Source of the DNA: Runella rosea
Lineage (GTDB): Bacteria; Bacteroidota; Bacteroidia; Cytophagales; Spirosomataceae
Assembly: GCF_003325355.1 (NCBI RefSeq)
Contig: NZ_CP030850.1
Location: forward strand, 1,736,001-1,800,000
Direction of reading: 5' to 3'
DNA: 64,000 nt
Part shown: one piece after another, positions 63,181 to 64,000 of the stretch
Layout: the number at the start of each line of letters is the position of its first letter
How positions within the stretch are numbered: the first letter of the stretch is position 1
Program-made: the position numbers and the translations under genes
The notes under the pieces: generated by a model
Seen by the model: the letters and a program-made list of their open reading frames with translations, nothing else
What the model was told of the DNA's origin: nothing
The model's database searches: none

Positions 63181-64000
63181 ATGCCGCGCTGTTATCGTTT
63201 AGTTTTCGTTTTACCATTATTATTTTTTAGCCTGCATTCCACCATGTCGCGTTCCCAAACCGTCATTTCTCTTTGGTCCAATGGACAGATGCCCAATGAT
63301 TTACAAAATCGCTCAGTTCAAGAAAAAATCGAAGTAGGCAACGACGGTATTTTACGAATCAGCAATATTGTTTTTCCAACGCTTTCGGTCTATGTTCCTA
63401 CCACTCCCAATGGTGCGGCGGTGATGATATGCCCAGGCGGCGGCTACGCTATCGAAGCATCGGGCCATGAGGGTGTAGATGTGGCAAAGTGGTTCAATAG
63501 CATCGGTGTGACGGCATTTGTATTGAAATATCGATTACCCGACGATAAACTTTGGTCTAACAAACACGAAGTGGCCCTTCAGGATGCCCTTCAGGGTATT
63601 AAAATAATTCGGGAAAGCGCCGATAAATACAAGATTGACCCCAATCGTATTGGCATTATGGGCTTTTCGGCAGGGGGACATTTGGCCGCCACAGTCAGCA
63701 CGCTTTGGCATCAGGCCAAAGAATTAAAAGGCTTCGAAAATCTGTCTGACGCGCAAGCGTGCAAGCCTAATTTCTCCATTTTGATGTATCCCGTGATTAC
63801 TTCGGGCCCATTTAAGCACGCGGGGTCATTTGAAAGATTATTTGGAAAAACGCCTTCACCTGAACAATTAGAGCATTATTCGGCCGAAAAACAGGTATCC
63901 GCCCAAACGCCTCCTACCCTACTCGTCCACGCCACCGACGATAAAGGAGTACCCGTAGAGAACAGTATGTTGTATTATGACGCCCTTCGCAAACTTCGCA
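63181..64000 (+). CDS. Secreted alpha/beta-hydrolase (acetyl-esterase-like), partial at right edge
   Basis: The gene continues past the window. The ATG at 63181 begins a signal peptide (MPRCYRLVFVLPLLFFSLHS). The alpha/beta-hydrolase features are the oxyanion-hole GGGYAIEASGHEG, nucleophile Ser in GIMGFSAGGHLAATV and an acidic residue in LLVHATDDKGVPVENS. It fits secreted (hemi)cellulose acetyl esterases or BD-FAE-like enzymes. The catalytic His would lie beyond 64000. Confidence 0.88.
   Translation, partial: MPRCYRLVFVLPLLFFSLHSTMSRSQTVISLWSNGQMPNDLQNRSVQEKIEVGNDGILRISNIVFPTLSVYVPTTPNGAAVMICPGGGYAIEASGHEGVDVAKWFNSIGVTAFVLKYRLPDDKLWSNKHEVALQDALQGIKIIRESADKYKIDPNRIGIMGFSAGGHLAATVSTLWHQAKELKGFENLSDAQACKPNFSILMYPVITSGPFKHAGSFERLFGKTPSPEQLEHYSAEKQVSAQTPPTLLVHATDDKGVPVENSMLYYDALRKLR

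Overview
The window looks like chromosome of a Bacteroidota bacterium, most likely a Cytophagales member of the Runella/Dyadobacter/Spirosoma type. Seen: two SusC/SusD outer-membrane pairs, two very large FG-GAP/UnbV lipoproteins, a split transketolase, LytTR regulators, a Bacteroidota-style Mrp protein, and several TAnnTTTG promoter -7 boxes. Genus placement is inference from gene content. Genes are dense on both strands. I found no rRNA, tRNA, CRISPR array, phage or complete insertion sequence.

Layout. 1-6.7 kb (minus): a partial persulfide-dioxygenase-like MBL/rhodanese gene, a two-gene unit of unknown membrane and secreted proteins, a LytT/LytS-type two-component pair and a small lipoprotein. 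7-13.4 kb: an MFS transporter, a CotH-like secreted protein, a cytochrome c-PQQ dehydrogenase fusion, and the Mrp and NifU iron-sulfur factors. 13.4-18 kb: a TetR-MBL unit with matching operator-like palindromes, a DnaQ-type exonuclease, a lone LytTR regulator and an ECF sigma/TM-protein/Spy-like operon.

18-22.1 kb: the two halves of transketolase are separated by three co-directional genes: a Uma2 nuclease, an AAA/ABC-type ATPase and a TOPRIM-like protein translationally overlapped with the ATPase. This ATPase-TOPRIM pair is the best candidate for an undescribed (PARIS/OLD-like) defence module in the window. 22-26.5 kb holds housekeeping genes (Bcp, M23 peptidase, FAH-family enzyme, MscS channel).

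26.7-36.6 kb (minus): a mannan-utilisation cluster. A GH26 mannanase and a GH5 enzyme would cut the polymer, an SGNH esterase would deacetylate it, an SSS symporter would import product, a cellobiose/mannobiose 2-epimerase would convert mannobiose to mannosylglucose, and a GH130 phosphorylase would yield mannose-1-phosphate and glucose. This matches the pathway described in Bacteroides fragilis.

37-57.5 kb: two SusC-SusD-FG-GAP/UnbV loci point away from each other, with a NUDIX regulator-like gene, RimK and a RimK-associated aspartic protease between them. 57.6-64 kb: GlsB-type membrane protein, DNA polymerase III delta' (TTG start), a DsrE protein, agmatine deiminase, an intergenic repeat cluster, a SlyD-like isomerase, an acetyltransferase, a 2OG-Fe(II) oxygenase and a right-truncated alpha/beta-hydrolase. 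Several strong hairpins, many with T-tracts, mark transcription boundaries.
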